From assembly GCF_030816725.1 (NCBI RefSeq), contig NZ_JAUSYG010000001.1, forward strand, positions 4,216,001 to 4,280,000: a stretch of 64,000 nucleotides of DNA, read 5' to 3'. Of the stretch, positions 7,624-16,567 are shown one piece after another (position 1 is the stretch's first letter; each line of letters starts with the position of its first letter). A program made the position numbers and the translations under genes. The notes under the pieces are model-generated. The model searched no databases. It was not told the origin of the DNA and worked only from the letters and a program-made list of their open reading frames with translations. Source of the DNA: Pseudarthrobacter defluvii. Its GTDB lineage: Bacteria; Actinomycetota; Actinomycetes; Actinomycetales; Micrococcaceae.

Positions 7624-8919
7624 TTGGCCCTGCCGTCGCACGCCACACCCATTGATGACACCGAGGCGACGACGGACCGGGCGTGGCTTGCCGTCCTCGC
7701 GGCCGGTATCGCAGCGGCCATGCACATCTGGAAGCTTCCCGCCGCTTTGGGCGGCATCCAGGCGGATCTTGGCACCTCGCTGATCCAGGCCGGGCTGCTG
7801 CTGGGCATCATCCAGCTGGCCAGCGTGGTTGGCGGCCTGGCCACGGCCGTGGGCGGTGAGATGGCCGGCCTGCGCCGACTCCTGATCCTCGGACTTGTCC
7901 TGCTGAGCGGCGCGTCCGCCGTGGGTGCGGCCGCCCCCAGCACCGAATGGCTGATGGCAGCACGCACCCTGGAGGGCATCGGCTTCCTGCTCGCCGTGGT
8001 GGTGGCGCCCGCCCTCATCCGCAAAGTGGCCCCGCCGCAGAGGCTGAACATTGCGCTGGCAAGCTGGGCCACGTTCCAGGGAACGGCCACGCTGATCGGC
8101 CTTTCCGCGGGTGCACTGTTCCTGCAGGCTGGGGGCTGGCGGGAATGGTGGCTGATTATGGCGGTTCTCACGCTTCTCCCGGTGCCGCTGCTGCTGCGCC
8201 GGGTGCCGAAGGACGTCGCTCCAGCCGAGGCCGGACTCCGGCACGCTCTGCGCAGGGTGGGGCGCACCGTTGCCACCCGCAGGCCCTGGATCATCGGCGT
8301 GGTGTTCGCCTGCTACACGGCGCAGTGGATGGCGGTGCTTGGCTTCCTGCCCTCGATCTACCGCTCAGCGGGGCTCGACGGCCCGTGGCCCGGTATCCTC
8401 AGCGCCCTGGTCGGTGGCGTCAACGCCATCGGTGCCCTCAGTGCCGGTCCGCTGATCCAGCGGGGAATTTCTGAGCGGAGCATCATTTTCTGGACCTTCC
8501 TGTCGATGTCCGCCGCTTCCGTGGCCACGTTCGCCGTGAACTGGGACCGCTTCGGCAACGGCATCTTTATCCAGGTTGTCCTGATCGCCGCGTTTTCCGC
8601 CGTCGGGGGCCTCATACCGGCGGCGATGACCAGCTACTCCGTGCGCATCGCAGCCGCAGATGGCTCCGTCACTGCCGTGCTGGGGCTGACGCAGCAAATC
8701 TTCAATGTGGGAAACTTTGCGGGGCCCATGCTGTTCGCCCTGCTCGCCACCACCACCGGCGGCTGGGGCACCACCTGGTGGCTGACGTGTGCCTTGAGCT
8801 GCTTGGGGATGGGCCTGCTGGCGCCCCTGGGACGGGCCGCCAAAAGTGACTTTCCGGCCAACGGAAAACCCAAATGTAAGGCCGGTCACACGAGCCTACA
8901 GTCAAGGAAACGCCGGTGA
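7624..8919 (+). CDS. MFS transporter (CynX/NimT-like)
   Basis: 431 residues, about 12 transmembrane helices, with Rossmann-unlike, wholly hydrophobic composition. The TTG at 7624 is chosen because GCGAGGA lies just upstream and the product then begins MALPSHATPIDD; longer in-frame starts run back into the previous gene. Members of this MFS branch export or import small organic anions or drugs. It is 49 bp after the MBL gene. Its last codons contain operator copy 3 for the next transporter. Substrate unknown. Confidence 0.85.
   Translation: MALPSHATPIDDTEATTDRAWLAVLAAGIAAAMHIWKLPAALGGIQADLGTSLIQAGLLLGIIQLASVVGGLATAVGGEMAGLRRLLILGLVLLSGASAVGAAAPSTEWLMAARTLEGIGFLLAVVVAPALIRKVAPPQRLNIALASWATFQGTATLIGLSAGALFLQAGGWREWWLIMAVLTLLPVPLLLRRVPKDVAPAEAGLRHALRRVGRTVATRRPWIIGVVFACYTAQWMAVLGFLPSIYRSAGLDGPWPGILSALVGGVNAIGALSAGPLIQRGISERSIIFWTFLSMSAASVATFAVNWDRFGNGIFIQVVLIAAFSAVGGLIPAAMTSYSVRIAAADGSVTAVLGLTQQIFNVGNFAGPMLFALLATTTGGWGTTWWLTCALSCLGMGLLAPLGRAAKSDFPANGKPKCKAGHTSLQSRKRR
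8850..8868. promoter_or_regulatory. Operator copy 3 of the aromatic regulon
   Basis: CTTTCCGGCCAACGGAAAA lies inside the 3' end of the preceding transporter gene, 88 bp before the next start. The arms TTTCCG/CGGAAA are perfect. It suggests the second transporter has its own regulated promoter. Confidence 0.7.
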
Positions 8920-8955
8920 AACCGGCAAAGACTCCCCTTCAACGATTGGGCAACC

Positions 8956-10377
8956 GTGTCTAAAACTCCGCTTATGACGCCGGGCTCCGCGGCCTCCCGC
9001 GATCCCCGCACCTGGTCCCGGGCCAAGCGTAACCGCTACGGCTGGTTCATGACGTTCGGCCTGCTTTTCCTGATGATGCTCAGCTGGGCGGACAAGGCAG
9101 TCCTGGGCATCGCGGCCGTTCCCCTGATGAAACAGCTGGGCATCACGCCCGAGCAGTTTGGCCTGGTGGGCAGCGCCATGTTCCTGACCTTTGGTGTGGC
9201 CCAGATCGTTGCCGCCCCAATCGCCAATAAGGTATCCAGCAAGTGGATCCTGCTGGTCCTGTGCCTGCTGTGGTCCGTGGCGCAGGTTCCCATCCTGCTC
9301 TTCGCCTCGCTGCCCGCGCTCTGGGCAAGCCGCCTGCTCCTCGGCGCCGGCGAGGGCCCGCTGGCACCGGTCCTGATGCATGGCATCTACAAGTGGTTCC
9401 CCGAGAAGAAGGGCGCCACACCCGCGGCGCTGGCATCATCCGGCGTGACTTTGGGCATTGTGGCGTTCGCCCCGGTCCTGGCCTGGGTCATTGGACAATT
9501 CGGCTGGCAGACCGCCTTTGCCGTGCTGGCCATCGTGGGCCTGCTGTGGTCCGTCTTCTGGGCCATCGCTGGCAAGGAGGGTCCCTACACCAGCCGGAAA
9601 GCTGAACAGGAAATTGACGGCATCGCCCGGGAGGAAACTCCGGTGATCAGCGAAACCAAGATCCGCTACTGGCGCACCATCCTGTCCCCCAGTTGGATCT
9701 TCGCGGTCCTGGCCTCCTTCTTCGGCTACTGGACCTTCACACTCGCCATGTCCTGGGGACCCGCCTATTTCCAGAACGTCCTGGGCTTCAGCGGCCAGCA
9801 GTCCGGCACCATGATCGCCCTGCCCGCGGCCTGGGGAACCATCGCCACCGTTGGCCTTAGCGCACTTACCCAACGCCTGCACCTCAAGGGCGTTCCCACC
9901 AGGAAAGCGCGCGGCTGGGTCCTCGGCGGTGCCGGAGCGTTCGCTGGGACGTGCCTGGTCGCAGCAACCATGACCACATCCCCGGTCCTGTCCATCGTCC
10001 TCATGGTGTTCGGCTTCGGTACCGCACCGGCGCTCTTCGCCATCACGTACCTGGTGGTCGCTGAACTGACCACCATCGGCCAGCGCGGTGCCAACCTCTC
10101 CATCGCAAACGCGGTCCTCACGACCGGCGGCGTGTTCGCACCGGCAGTGTCAGGTTTCCTGATCGGCGGCGCGGCCACTCCGGCAGACGGCTACCGTGCG
10201 GCGTTTGCCCTGGCCGGAGGGCTCATGCTGACGTTCGGCGTCCTGGCCCTGATGTTCGTCAACCAGCAGCGTGACCGTCGCCGGCTCGGCCTTGACGTAG
10301 CCGCTGGCGTCTCACTCAAGCCGGCAAACCTTGCGGCCGGGGCTGATGAAACGGTAGTGGTAACCGCCAAAGCCTGA
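8956..10377 (+). CDS. MFS transporter, anion:cation symporter-like
   Basis: 473 residues with about 12 membrane helices. The opening WFMTFGLLFLMMLSWADKAVLGIAAVPLM and the phrase LGAGEGPLAPVLMHGIYKWFPEKK are typical of the ACS group (hexuronate, phthalate, 4-hydroxyphenylacetate carriers). It starts at GTG 8956 with a weak ribosome site. The operator at 8850-8868 links it to the aromatic genes, so uptake of the aromatic substrate or related acid is the likely role. A strong terminator follows. Confidence 0.88.
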   Translation: MSKTPLMTPGSAASRDPRTWSRAKRNRYGWFMTFGLLFLMMLSWADKAVLGIAAVPLMKQLGITPEQFGLVGSAMFLTFGVAQIVAAPIANKVSSKWILLVLCLLWSVAQVPILLFASLPALWASRLLLGAGEGPLAPVLMHGIYKWFPEKKGATPAALASSGVTLGIVAFAPVLAWVIGQFGWQTAFAVLAIVGLLWSVFWAIAGKEGPYTSRKAEQEIDGIAREETPVISETKIRYWRTILSPSWIFAVLASFFGYWTFTLAMSWGPAYFQNVLGFSGQQSGTMIALPAAWGTIATVGLSALTQRLHLKGVPTRKARGWVLGGAGAFAGTCLVAATMTTSPVLSIVLMVFGFGTAPALFAITYLVVAELTTIGQRGANLSIANAVLTTGGVFAPAVSGFLIGGAATPADGYRAAFALAGGLMLTFGVLALMFVNQQRDRRRLGLDVAAGVSLKPANLAAGADETVVVTAKA

Positions 10378-10388
10378 GACGCCATTCC

Positions 10389-10438
10389 AGAAGGCAGCTG
10401 TCGGAAGCCACAAGCACGGCCTCCGGCAGCTGCCTTCT
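10389..10438. terminator. Rho-independent-like hairpin
   Basis: Perfect 12-base arms AGAAGGCAGCTG (10389-10400) and CAGCTGCCTTCT (10427-10438) between the transporter and the convergent dehydrogenase; it could serve both strands. Confidence 0.7.
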
Positions 10439-10525
10439 CTACATCAAGAACCAATGGCAAGCTGGGACCCGTCCGCACGGATAACCTCAAATGCCCTCGA
10501 ACGGTGCAACCCACTTTTCGCCCTG

Positions 10526-11398
10526 CTACCGGCTGGCGTAGTAGGCGGCAGCCATGTCCTGTTTGGCCCGGCCCTGTTCCGCCACCCGGTCCAGCCGCGC
10601 GGCAAACGCCTCGGCGCCGTCAAGCCTAATGTCCTGCTCAGCTGCCGCATCGACGATGAGGTGGGCATCCTTGCACGCGGTGTCCACCGCGAAGGAAGCC
10701 GGCTCCAGGCCGTTATCCAGAATGAGGCCCATCTTGGTCCGCAGGTAGGGCAGGTCCAGGCCGCCGCCGTCGATCACGTCAAGGAACTGCTGCGGATCCA
10801 CGCCGAGGGCTTCGGCCAGGGCAACCACCTCACCTGCGGCGTTGGAAGCGGCGATGACCCAGCTGTTCACCACCAACTTGAGACGGGCAGCCGCCCCCTT
10901 CGACGGGTCCTCCCCGGTCCAGATGGTGCGGGCGCCAATGGCATCAAGGACCGGCGCCACCCGCTCACGAGCAGCCCCAGGGCCGGCGGCAAGCACCAGC
11001 AGCTGGCCCGCTTCGGCTGGAGCGCGGGTACCTGAAACGGGGGCCTCCACCAGGTCCAGGCCAAGCCCGGCGGCGAGCTTGGCCAAAGCGGGCACGTCCT
11101 TCACGCCCACGGTGGTGGACTGGACCCACGCCGTGCCGGGCCGGAAGCCCGGGGCTGCGGCCCGAATGACTTCTTCCACCGCGGCGGCGTCGTACAGCAT
11201 GGTCAGGACAACGTCGGCGCCCTCGACTGCTTCGGCCGGGTCCAAGGCACGCCGGGCACCTTCAGAAGCCAGCGGCTCGGTCTTGGCCGCGTCCCGGTTC
11301 CACACCGAGACCTCGAGGCCGGCCCGCAACAGGTTCCGGGCCATGGCCGCCCCCATGATTCCGGTCCCCAGCACGGCAACTTTGAGTTTCGCTTCCAT
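10526..11398 (-). CDS. NAD(P)-dependent beta-hydroxyacid dehydrogenase
   Basis: 290 residues of the 3-hydroxyisobutyrate/6-phosphogluconate dehydrogenase superfamily: N-terminal GTGIMGAAMARNL Rossmann motif, substrate-binding EAPVSGTRAPAEAGQL, and catalytic-lysine region KLVVNSW followed by the all-helical domain. It reduces or oxidises small 3-hydroxy acids or semialdehydes. AGGAGG precedes the ATG. It stands alone, convergent with the transporter, and carries no recognisable regulon operator, so its link to the aromatic genes is only positional. Confidence 0.88.
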   Translation of the reverse strand: MEAKLKVAVLGTGIMGAAMARNLLRAGLEVSVWNRDAAKTEPLASEGARRALDPAEAVEGADVVLTMLYDAAAVEEVIRAAAPGFRPGTAWVQSTTVGVKDVPALAKLAAGLGLDLVEAPVSGTRAPAEAGQLLVLAAGPGAARERVAPVLDAIGARTIWTGEDPSKGAAARLKLVVNSWVIAASNAAGEVVALAEALGVDPQQFLDVIDGGGLDLPYLRTKMGLILDNGLEPASFAVDTACKDAHLIVDAAAEQDIRLDGAEAFAARLDRVAEQGRAKQDMAAAYYASR

Positions 11399-11512
11399 TG
11401 AGTCCTCCTGGTCCAGGTTTGGCTTTCCCTACCAACTCAACGTCTCCAGGATTCCCTGAATTATTCACCCGGCGGCCGGCACACGCTCCTGCAGAATGTC
11501 GGCACCCCAGCC

Positions 11513-11526
11513 TAGACTCGTACCCA
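11513..11526 (+). promoter_or_regulatory. Leaderless promoter of the DUF3072 gene
   Basis: A -10 TAGACT lies seven bases before ATG 11526 with no Shine-Dalgarno sequence, so transcription probably begins at the start codon. No clear -35. Confidence 0.5.
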
Positions 11527-11786
11527 TGAGCGACAGCAACCAGGAAACAATCGGCAGCCCGGAACCCGAGCCCAATGCAGGCATCAACAGGGACCCGGAA
11601 GACTGGGTGACCGGAGACGAACCCATGACGGCAGCGCAGCGCAGCTACCTCGATACGCTGGCACGCGAGGCCGGGGAGGAACTCCCCGCAGACCTGAGCA
11701 AGGCGGATGCGTCAAAGCACATTGACCGCCTGCAGCAGCGCAGCAACCGCGTAAGTGGCGAGGGAGAGAGCAGCGCCGGTAGTTAG
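11526..11786 (+). CDS. DUF3072 small protein
   Basis: 86 residues, acidic, resembling the DUF3072 family common in actinobacteria (core MTAAQRSYLDTLAREAGEELPADLSKADASKHIDRL). No enzymatic motif or membrane segment. The core looks like a small helical SAP-like fold; function is unknown. The ATG at 11526 is preferred to the one at 11496 because a -10 element lies directly before it. Confidence 0.75.
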   Translation: MSDSNQETIGSPEPEPNAGINRDPEDWVTGDEPMTAAQRSYLDTLAREAGEELPADLSKADASKHIDRLQQRSNRVSGEGESSAGS

Positions 11787-11797
11787 AACCGGAGGCC

Positions 11798-12001
11798 CTA
11801 CCAGGCCTGCTGCTCGCGGGTGAGACCGAAGGGAACTGCCTCACTGAGGTCAACCGTGAACTTGTCCACGCCGTGGCGGGTTACCAGGATTCCGTGGCGT
11901 TTGCCGGTGAGGGCGTGGGCCTTGGCAGCTGCGACGGCGGCGTCGAGCTCGCTGTCCATGCTTCGGCGGTCGGACACGGTGAGGGTCAGTGGGAAGTTCA
12001 T
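11798..12001 (-). CDS. Small hypothetical protein
   Basis: 67 residues, convergent with the DUF3072 gene. It begins MNFPLTLTVSDRRSMDSELDAAV and has no signal peptide or recognised domain; the alternating hydrophobic pattern suggests a small alpha/beta fold. ATAAGG lies before the ATG, supporting real translation. Function not recognised. Confidence 0.6.
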   Translation of the reverse strand: MNFPLTLTVSDRRSMDSELDAAVAAAKAHALTGKRHGILVTRHGVDKFTVDLSEAVPFGLTREQQAW

Positions 12002-12316
12002 GGGGTTGCCTTATGTCTTTCGGGGGGTGGTGGAAATGCGCCGCCCAGCGCTCCCCCTGGCTGCATAGGCGGTGGACGCCTCAGCGCCTCGCACCATGGT
12101 GCCCCAACATCCAAGGGCCAGCAACTTTAGATAAATGACGCAGGTCAGAGCCATACTCCCCCGCTTTGCACTGACAATTACTGGCAGCAAGGTGCCGTCA
12201 ATTAGAGTTGGACAGGAATGGGAGCCGGTTTTCAAGGCTTCCAGCTGCCCTGAAACCCGCCTCGCGGCCTGACCCGAGCCATTATTGCGCGACCGCTGAC
12301 TGTGCAACGACCTGAC
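12002..12316. other. Intergenic region, no gene seen
   Basis: About 315 bp between the divergent small protein and the first mannosyltransferase-like gene. It is AT-richer in the middle and holds near-direct repeats (TGACAATTA, GTCAATTA), but I could not assign a promoter or RNA with confidence. Confidence 0.4.
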
Positions 12317-12331
12317 AAGGATTCCGCCATT
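12317..12331 (+). promoter_or_regulatory. Ribosome site deciding an ATT start
   Basis: AAGGA (12317-12321) is seven bases before ATT 12329. The only conventional start nearby, GTG 12302, has no ribosome site. The tandem paralogue has the same arrangement. Confidence 0.6.
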
Positions 12332-13645
12332 TCCACCGACGCTCTCTTCGGCAATCTGACCAGGATCCGCAACGTCATCCTCCCCATGCCGGTGCGGAGC
12401 CGGCTCAACACCGGCCGCGGATTGCTGGCCGGCTTCATCGTGGTGCATCTTGTCTTCCTGGTCTTCGCCGCGTCACTTTCCCTGCGCGGCGAAGCGTTCA
12501 GTGACACCTTTATCTACCGCGACTGGGCCATGGCGGGTTTCAACGACGCGAACTTGAGGGGCGGCCCCAGCCCCTGGGTCTACCCCATCCTTGCGCTGAT
12601 CCCCATGGCCATCGCGGGCATGGCAGGACCCGCACCGTTCTTCTTCCTCTGGGTCCTCATGACCACGATCCTCAACGGCTGGGCGCTGCTGAAACTCACC
12701 GACCGCGGCCGCAGTGCCAACGCCATCCCTGCCGGCTGGTGGTGGCTTGCCTTCACCTTCCTGATGGGCTGGCTGGGATTCGCGCGTGTGGACGGCCTCA
12801 CCGCCCCGCTGGTCCTGGTGGCACTGGCGTACGGCGTCAAGCGCCCCTTCATCGCCTCGGTCCTGCTTGCCATCGGCACCTGGGTGAAAGTCTGGCCGGC
12901 GGCCATCATGCTGGCCCTCTTCGCCGTCGTCAAAAACCGGCTGCTGGTGGTCCTGGCCGGGATCGCGGCGACGGCGGGTGTTGTAGCGCTGGCAGCGGCC
13001 CTGGGCAGCGTCCCCAAGCTCCTGAACTTCCTCACCCAGCAGGGCGACCGCGGCATGCAGCTCGAGGCCACCTTCACCACGCCCTGGCTCTGGCTGTCGG
13101 TGCTGAACGTGGGCGGCTCCCGCATGTACATGAACACAGACATCAACTCCATGCAGGTGGACGGGCCCGGCACCGCCACCATGTCCGTGCTGATGCAGCC
13201 GCTCCTGGTCCTGGCCGCCCTGCTGGTGGCAGGACTGGCCTTCTGGGCGCTCCATAACGGCAAGCAACACAAAGTGGCCGGCGGCGTGGACCGCACCGAG
13301 CTGCTCCTGGCCGGCGCCCTCGCGCTGGCCGCCGCCTTCGTGGTCTTCAACAAGGTGGGTTCCCCCCAGTTCGTGGTGTGGCTGGGACCTGCAGTCGCCG
13401 TCGGCCTGGCACACAGCTGGCGGGAGTGGCGCGTCCCGGCACTGATGCTGATCGCCATCGCCGTGGCCACGTACTTCATCTACCCGCTCTTCTACGACGC
13501 CCTCAGCCACAACAACCCCTGGATGGCGCTGGTGCTGACCATCCGCAACGTCCTGCTGGTGGTCCTGTTCCTGTGGAGCGTCCGGCGCCTGTACTCGCTG
13601 GGCAAGAAGACCACTGCACCTGCCCCTGCGCTCAAGGAGACCTGA
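12329..13645 (+). CDS. GT87-like membrane glycosyltransferase (paralogue 1)
   Basis: 438 residues if translation starts at ATT 12329 (product begins STDALFG); a GTG at 12302 is the alternative. About ten transmembrane helices. Family-like motifs include DTFIYRDWA (an early loop Asp, probably catalytic), GFARVDGLTAPLV, WVKVWPAA and NKVGSPQFVVWL. This matches DUF2029/GT87 polyprenol-phosphate-mannose-dependent mannosyltransferases of the actinobacterial envelope. The next gene is its tandem paralogue. It probably adds mannose to lipomannan or a related glycan on the outer membrane face. Confidence 0.8.
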   Translation: MSTDALFGNLTRIRNVILPMPVRSRLNTGRGLLAGFIVVHLVFLVFAASLSLRGEAFSDTFIYRDWAMAGFNDANLRGGPSPWVYPILALIPMAIAGMAGPAPFFFLWVLMTTILNGWALLKLTDRGRSANAIPAGWWWLAFTFLMGWLGFARVDGLTAPLVLVALAYGVKRPFIASVLLAIGTWVKVWPAAIMLALFAVVKNRLLVVLAGIAATAGVVALAAALGSVPKLLNFLTQQGDRGMQLEATFTTPWLWLSVLNVGGSRMYMNTDINSMQVDGPGTATMSVLMQPLLVLAALLVAGLAFWALHNGKQHKVAGGVDRTELLLAGALALAAAFVVFNKVGSPQFVVWLGPAVAVGLAHSWREWRVPALMLIAIAVATYFIYPLFYDALSHNNPWMALVLTIRNVLLVVLFLWSVRRLYSLGKKTTAPAPALKET

Positions 13646-13649
13646 GATT
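13634..13649 (+). promoter_or_regulatory. Ribosome site deciding the second ATT start
   Basis: AAGGAG (13634-13639) sits at the end of paralogue 1, seven bases before ATT 13647. The GTG at 13674 has no suitably spaced ribosome site. Confidence 0.65.
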
Positions 13650-14930
13650 TCCACGAGGTTCTTTGACCGCCTGGTGACGGTCCGCAGCAAAGTCCTTCCG
13701 GCAAAGGTTGTGGACTGGTTCGCCCGCCCGTCCAGCGTCTGGTGGGGCTTCGCCGTCGTCCATCTCTACTTCCTGGGCTGGATGGCGTCCTTCTTCCTGA
13801 ACGGCGACACGTTCAGCGACACCGAGCAGTACCGGCAGTGGGCCACGGACGGATACAACCCCGCGGACCTGACCGGCAAAATCAGCCCCTGGGTCTACCC
13901 GGTGCTGGCGCAGATCCCCATCTTCCTCGCCAACATCGCGGGCCCCAGCCTGTACCTGCTGGTCTGGTTCCTGATCATCACGGCGCTCAACGCCGTCGGC
14001 CTGTTGTACCTCACCCGCGGCTCGCGGAAGGTGACCGGCATTGCGCCTGCCTGGTGGTGGCTGTTCTTCACGGTCTTCATGGGCTACCTCAGCTTCGCCC
14101 GCGTGGAAGGCATCACCGCACCGATCGTCCTGATCGCACTGCTGTACGCGGCAGAACGGCCCGTGGTGGCGGGCATCCTGCTCAGCGTCGCCACCTGGAT
14201 CAAGGTATGGCCGGCAGCGGTCCTGGTGCCCATCGTCATCGCCAGCCACAGGCGCGTCCAGGTGGTGCTCGCCGGTGCCGCCGTGACCGCCGTCGTGGGT
14301 GTGGGCACCTGGCTGACCGGCGGCCTGCCGCACATCATGGACTTCCTGCTCAACCAGGGCGAACGCGGCATGCAGCTGGAAGCCACCTTCTCCACGCCCT
14401 GGGTCTGGCTGAGCGTGTTCCACATCGCCGGCTCCAAGATGGCGGACAACACGGCCATCAACTCCACCGAGGTCTACGGCCCGGGAGCCAGTACTGCAGC
14501 GTTCCTGATGCAGCCGCTGCTGATCCTCGCTGCCATCACCGCTGCCATCCTGCTGGTGCGGGCCATGCGCCGCGGCGCGGAGCGGGAGGAACTGTTCCTT
14601 GAGGGATCGCTCATGATGGTCACCGCGTTCATCGTGTTCAACAAGGTGGGATCGCCGCAGTTCATCATCTGGCTGGCGCCGGTGATCATCGCCGGCCTGA
14701 CGCACGACTGGGAGCGCTGGAAGGTCCCGGCAGCCCTGCTCATGGGCATCGCCATGACAACATTCGTGATCTACCCACTGTTCTACACCCCGCTCATCCA
14801 CGCCCACCCGGTGATGGCGGCCATCCTCACCACCCGCAACGTGCTCCTGGTGGTGCTGCTGTGGTGGTCGGTGAAACGCACGGCGGAGTTGGGCCGGAAG
14901 ACTGCGGCGCCGGTTCGGGCTGGAGCCTAA
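13647..14930 (+). CDS. GT87-like membrane glycosyltransferase (paralogue 2)
   Basis: 427 residues from ATT 13647 (begins STRFFDR), one base after the stop of paralogue 1; GTG 13674 is the fallback start. It shares the whole architecture with paralogue 1: DTFSDTEQYRQWA, GYLSFARVEGITAP, WIKVWPAA, EATFSTPWVWLSVFH, NKVGSPQFIIWLAP and about ten membrane helices. The pair looks like a tandem duplication that has diverged substantially. Its last four bases overlap the convergent mptB-like gene, so all three envelope glycosyltransferases meet here. Confidence 0.8.
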   Translation: MSTRFFDRLVTVRSKVLPAKVVDWFARPSSVWWGFAVVHLYFLGWMASFFLNGDTFSDTEQYRQWATDGYNPADLTGKISPWVYPVLAQIPIFLANIAGPSLYLLVWFLIITALNAVGLLYLTRGSRKVTGIAPAWWWLFFTVFMGYLSFARVEGITAPIVLIALLYAAERPVVAGILLSVATWIKVWPAAVLVPIVIASHRRVQVVLAGAAVTAVVGVGTWLTGGLPHIMDFLLNQGERGMQLEATFSTPWVWLSVFHIAGSKMADNTAINSTEVYGPGASTAAFLMQPLLILAAITAAILLVRAMRRGAEREELFLEGSLMMVTAFIVFNKVGSPQFIIWLAPVIIAGLTHDWERWKVPAALLMGIAMTTFVIYPLFYTPLIHAHPVMAAILTTRNVLLVVLLWWSVKRTAELGRKTAAPVRAGA

Positions 14931-16567
14931 AGGGTCTCGCGGCGGGCGGCTTCCGGGCGCTCGACGGCGGCGGGGGCCTGCGGTGCGGCAGCGCGGCGCG
15001 CGGCCCGGCGTTCCATTGCCCACTGCCAGGCGCGGCGGGCAAGGTCCACCGGCTTGCCTTCAATCAGCAGTTTCCGCGTGTGGACGTCCAGGACCAGCAG
15101 GTAGAACGTGAACGCCAACGCGGTGAAGAACGCCAGGGACGACGCGTCGATGGGCAGCTCCACGAAGGACCAGACCGAGAGCTGGTCCTGGGCACCGAAC
15201 ACCACGAAGAACGTCACGGCCACGTAGAGCGACCGGATCTGCCAGTCGTCCCGGATGCCGGTGACGGCCAGGAACGGCAGGAACCACAGGATGTACCAGG
15301 GCTGGATGATGGGCGAGAGCATCACGACGGCGGTGAACGCCAGGGCCATCCGACGCACCGCCCTGGAGTAGTCGCCCCGGAACATCAGCAGCAGGACCAG
15401 CGCAATGGCGCCCCACTTCATGGCGGTCCGCAGCCAGGTGGCCAGCGTTCCGCCGGGCAGTCCCAGGGCGTTGGCCAGCATCTCCACCTGCTGGCCCAGG
15501 AAGCCCGACGGCGAGTACCCGGTGTACCCGGGGGTGGGGTCCATGATGGCCCAGGTCCAGCCGATGCCCAGGTTGTAGGGGATGCCGCTGAGGGCCAGCA
15601 CACCGAAGCTGATGCCCGCCGTGGCAGCCCACATCAGGAATTTCCGCGGCCAGGTGGCCGATGGACCTGCCCACATGAGTCCGATGAACGGCAGCAGCAG
15701 CACGGTGATGGGTTTGATGCCGATGGAGGCAGTGACCAGGAGGATGCCCAGCAGGTAGCGGCGGGTGGCGGCGAGGTACACACCTGCGACGGCGAGGCCT
15801 ACCATGAGGGCGTCGTTGTGGGCGCTGGCGATAAAGCTGATGAGGAACAGCGGGTTGGCCACGGAGATCCAGAGGGCCCGCGCGCCATTTATGCCGTGCA
15901 GTTCTGCCAGTTTGGGCACGTAGATGACGCAGAGCAGCACGCCGACGCCGGCCAGCAGGCGGAAGAGCAGGACGGATGCGTCGGGCTGGGCCCCGGTCAG
16001 TCCGACCACCGCCCGCGCCAGCCAGAGGAAGTAGGGGCCGTAGGGGGTCCGGTTTTCGGCCCAGGCGGGGTCGGCGCCCAGGGCGAACCAGTTGTTGAGG
16101 GTGGAAATGCCCACCTCGTACGGGTTCTGGCCTTCCTGGACCAGACGGCCCTGGCCCGTATACGCGTAGACGTCGCGGGAAAAGACGGGCACACAGAACA
16201 GCAGGGGCAGGGACCAGGCGGAGATGGCCGCCACCACGGACCGCAGGGATGACTGTCCCCAGTCCCCCAGCCGCTGGCCCAGGCGGAGCCAGGAGCGCAT
16301 CAACAGCATGGCGCCCGCGGTCAGCAGCACGGTGGAAACCGCCACTCCCCAGCCCTCGGTGCGGAGCGCGATCACTACCGGCTGGCGGATCATGGGGGAA
16401 CCGTTGGCGATCCAGCCCGTTCCGATGGAGCCGACGAACATCATGAGGGCGCCGATGAAACCTTCGAGGGTTGCCAGGTAGGCACGGCCCTTGGCGGGCA
16501 CCGAGGCGTCGGCCGGTGCGCCCGGCCTGGCTTCCGATGTCCTGAGGTGTGACCCGCCTGCCGTCAT
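14927..16567 (-). CDS. mptB: Polyprenol-phosphomannose-dependent alpha-1,6-mannosyltransferase, MptB-like
   Basis: 546 residues with about 13 membrane helices and a basic, Ala/Arg-rich cytoplasmic tail. The features GTGWIANGSPMIRQP near the start and FSRDVYAYTGQGRLVQEGQNPYEVG (first extracytoplasmic loop with its conserved acidic residue) match MptB/MptA enzymes that build the alpha-1,6-mannan backbone of lipomannan from polyprenyl-phosphate-mannose. NPLFLISFIASAHNDALMVG and QPWYILWFLPF are also family-like. It converges on the two GT87 paralogues with a 4-bp overlap. MptA versus MptB assignment is by resemblance. Confidence 0.78.
   Translation of the reverse strand: MTAGGSHLRTSEARPGAPADASVPAKGRAYLATLEGFIGALMMFVGSIGTGWIANGSPMIRQPVVIALRTEGWGVAVSTVLLTAGAMLLMRSWLRLGQRLGDWGQSSLRSVVAAISAWSLPLLFCVPVFSRDVYAYTGQGRLVQEGQNPYEVGISTLNNWFALGADPAWAENRTPYGPYFLWLARAVVGLTGAQPDASVLLFRLLAGVGVLLCVIYVPKLAELHGINGARALWISVANPLFLISFIASAHNDALMVGLAVAGVYLAATRRYLLGILLVTASIGIKPITVLLLPFIGLMWAGPSATWPRKFLMWAATAGISFGVLALSGIPYNLGIGWTWAIMDPTPGYTGYSPSGFLGQQVEMLANALGLPGGTLATWLRTAMKWGAIALVLLLMFRGDYSRAVRRMALAFTAVVMLSPIIQPWYILWFLPFLAVTGIRDDWQIRSLYVAVTFFVVFGAQDQLSVWSFVELPIDASSLAFFTALAFTFYLLVLDVHTRKLLIEGKPVDLARRAWQWAMERRAARRAAAPQAPAAVERPEAARRETL

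Noticed and set aside
12473-13690. 405-residue open frame on the minus strand opposite the first GT87-like gene
   Set aside because: It is a GC-driven antisense shadow rich in Gln, His and Glu with no domain; the opposite strand encodes a clear membrane enzyme.
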